Source: a virus. Taken from it: DNA of 40,800 nt. This document shows positions 39,048 through 40,800 of the stretch, one piece after another. Made by a program: the position numbers and the translations under genes. Each line of letters opens with the position of its first letter. Within the stretch, counting starts at the first letter, position 1. Below the pieces are notes generated by a model. The model was not told the DNA's origin. It ran no database searches and was given only the letters and a program-made list of their open reading frames with translations. The stretch covers positions 1 through 40,800 of IMG/VR virus record IMGVR_UViG_3300030098_004294; one strand, given 5' to 3'.

Positions 39048-40800
39048 TCTTAACCTCCATGAATCTAAAGGTTTCATAATCAAATGATAACGCTACTTGA
39101 AATCTTGCTTCATCTCTTGACTTTAAAGACCTTATTATTCTTTTCTTTGTGTCTCTTTCGCCCATAATACCTATTATTTTATCTGCTTTCTGCTCTATTA
39201 CTGAATTACCTTTTGCACTATGAACAGATAGTCTAGAATCAAATGATGCACCTTTACTTATATGGCTTACACCAATAACTATGATTCCTTCTTGTACTGC
39301 AAGCTGTTTTAATTCGTTAATAATCTTCTCCATCTTATTAAATGGGTCATTATTATATTCAGCTCTAATACCATCAACAGTATCAATAACTACTATTTTA
39401 GGGCTAATATCAGTGATTAATTGCTTCATTGAACCTATTTCAGGTGATGCTGTCATTATGTTTATGTGTTCTATTGGTAGTAATGCATCTTTTAACTTAT
39501 CATTCATATCTATTGAGTGCAAGTCTACAACTTTCTCTTTCTTTATTCCATTTGCTATTTGCACAAATCTCCTATAGATTAAATGGTCATGTACCTCTAA
39601 AGATAGGTACAAACAACTTAATCCAGGATTAGATACAATCAAGTTCTGTATCCATGCAGTCTTACCAAGACCTGTATCACCTATTAATATAGCTAGTTCT
39701 CCAGGATAGAATGTGTAATTGGTTCCGATATTGTACATATCCTTTAGATTGAATGAGTTTGTACTAAAGTCCTTATTTACAAATTCTGTAAATCTCTTAC
39801 TCATATCATCTGGAGTTATTACATCTAATGTATAGTCTTTTCTCTTATAAAACATACATTTAGAATCGCAAAACTCTGCCATTATTGGATCTATACAGCT
39901 ATATCTATAACCTTTTTCTACAACATAATCTACTATTCTGACTATTTCATGATATTCTAAAGTATTTACATATGTTGATGCTAAAGCGTAACAACCTTGT
40001 ACGCTAATACCTTTACGAATCCATGCACTAACCATCCTAAGTAACATATTATGTCTTCTACCTTGTACAACATTATCTGACATCTTTTGAACACAAGTTA
40101 CATGTCCATTATATTTGTTAGATGTCGTTTTTGGTTTCTTATCTAACACAATTTTAGTATCTAATGATACAATGTTACTATTCCATATTGCTGGAGTATC
40201 TTCTATTTCATTGTGTTTGAATTCCTTTCTTATAAAACTTTTAGATAAATCTACTATATCATCATAGTTTAAATTATGAATCTCCCATATTTGCAATGGA
40301 GTTTTATATAACTTAGATTTCATATTATAAGAATAACCAACTCTAATAAGCCTAGCGTAATCATATATACTATCTGCTACACTGCCAAATTCCTTTTGTA
40401 TTGTTCTTTTTACAACTTCTGGAGTTTGTTTACTTACTTCAAATCCATATAAATCAGGTATTTCAACATGAAAACCTCTTCCACTGAACCATATTCTGAA
40501 AAATGCTGGGTCAGCTCCTTTATCTTCTAGTAAATGCAAGAAATATCTAATATCAGTCATTACCTTGTCTTTACTATTAGTACCTTTATCTATATCGAAA
40601 GTAAGTCTATCAAGCTCAAAAGTTCCATCATAAGAACGGATTGTTTTATTTGCTTGGAAATGGTCTACTGCAGAGTTATCTAATCTATATAAACTTCTAT
40701 ATAGTTCAATATCAGGTTTTAGATATCTCGCTAGCTCATTAACTTTACAGATGTTCCCTCTATTGGAAACACCTCCTACTGCAACTTCTATGTACTGGTT
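39040..40800 (-). CDS. Primase-helicase fusion, 5' end beyond the window
   Basis: The frame is open to the right end, so 586 residues are seen and the start is missing; an internal ATG at 40558-40560 is not the real start. Visible residues 65-115 carry F-D-I-D (68-71) and F-S-G-R-G-F-H-V (105-112), the h-D-h-D and s-x-H motifs of archaeo-eukaryotic primases. A cysteine cluster follows (C-I-D-P and C-D-S-K-C, about residues 302-315). The RecA-like helicase part has Walker A G-D-T-G-L-G-K-T (374-381) and a Walker B ending V-V-I-D-T (about 470-474). It primes and unwinds DNA during replication, leftward from upstream replication genes outside the window. Confidence 0.82.
   Translation of the reverse strand, partial: NQYIEVAVGGVSNRGNICKVNELARYLKPDIELYRSLYRLDNSAVDHFQANKTIRSYDGTFELDRLTFDIDKGTNSKDKVMTDIRYFLHLLEDKGADPAFFRIWFSGRGFHVEIPDLYGFEVSKQTPEVVKRTIQKEFGSVADSIYDYARLIRVGYSYNMKSKLYKTPLQIWEIHNLNYDDIVDLSKSFIRKEFKHNEIEDTPAIWNSNIVSLDTKIVLDKKPKTTSNKYNGHVTCVQKMSDNVVQGRRHNMLLRMVSAWIRKGISVQGCYALASTYVNTLEYHEIVRIVDYVVEKGYRYSCIDPIMAEFCDSKCMFYKRKDYTLDVITPDDMSKRFTEFVNKDFSTNSFNLKDMYNIGTNYTFYPGELAILIGDTGLGKTAWIQNLIVSNPGLSCLYLSLEVHDHLIYRRFVQIANGIKKEKVVDLHSIDMNDKLKDALLPIEHINIMTASPEIGSMKQLITDISPKIVVIDTVDGIRAEYNNDPFNKMEKIINELKQLAVQEGIIVIGVSHISKGASFDSRLSVHSAKGNSVIEQKADKIIGIMGERDTKKRIIRSLKSRDEARFQVALSFDYETFRFMEVKNV

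Noticed and set aside
40558-40560. ATG as the start of the primase-helicase
   Set aside because: The frame stays open for 80 codons to the window end and the F-D-I-D catalytic motif lies upstream of this ATG.
1-40800. CRISPR array, integrase or transposase
   Set aside because: No regularly spaced repeats and no recombinase motifs were found on either strand.

Overview
The window is a stretch of a low-GC genome of a tailed double-stranded DNA phage (Caudoviricetes). It is probably podovirus-like. It has terminase, portal, scaffold, capsid, connector, nozzle-type and ejection-type proteins, but no recognisable tail tube, sheath or baseplate, and no conventional tape-measure gene. The host cannot be named. 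Most genes have strong Shine-Dalgarno (SD) sequences (AAGGAG, AGGAGG), which argues against Bacteroidota. Genes run off both ends, so the genome continues beyond the window.

Layout. (1) Positions 1-4200, leftward: a train of small genes. They include an Api92-like protein, a 34-residue AT-hook peptide, a 32-residue membrane peptide, coiled-coil proteins and unknowns. Intrinsic terminators separate most of them, and in six cases the stop codon lies in the terminator loop. A recurring promoter-like element (TATACAT then AGGAG on the + strand) follows several terminators. Two hairpin-rich non-coding blocks (1480-1967 and 3923-4159) lie in the same direction. (2) Positions 4160-4460: a divergent control region with a leftward sigma70-like promoter, a relatively GC-rich block of nested hairpins, and a rightward promoter. 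(3) Positions 4460-37436, rightward: a late operon. Its order is small acidic protein, palindromic operator-like region, zinc-ribbon protein, small and large terminase, portal, scaffold, major capsid, decoration, connectors and fibres, lysis genes (membrane peptide and M15-type endolysin), metallophosphoesterase, nozzle-like protein, ejection-type proteins, a 2674-residue giant protein, a membrane/coiled-coil protein, and a peptidoglycan-binding virion-like protein. (4) Positions 37433-40800, leftward: small genes, a PDDEXK nuclease, a one-helix membrane protein, and a primase-helicase fusion that runs off the right end.

The main discovery candidate is the 2674-residue protein at 28095-36119. 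It carries the two hallmarks of double-psi beta-barrel RNA polymerases in one chain. The first is a lysine-bearing segment around residues 695-770. The second is an R-V-P...G-A-D-x-D-x-D metal-binding segment at residues 1041-1084, followed by motifs that resemble the crAss-like phage virion polymerase. Its position among the ejection proteins suggests a polymerase carried in the capsid and injected with the DNA. That would offer a reader for the repeated promoter-like elements in the left region.

Other notable points are a connector gene apparently split by an inserted ORF, and an F-G-Y-G-x-Y-Q-E-G-G-E-V-N-K peptide shared by that insert and a distant virion-like protein with synonymous divergence. 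Family names come from reading motifs only; no database search was possible.
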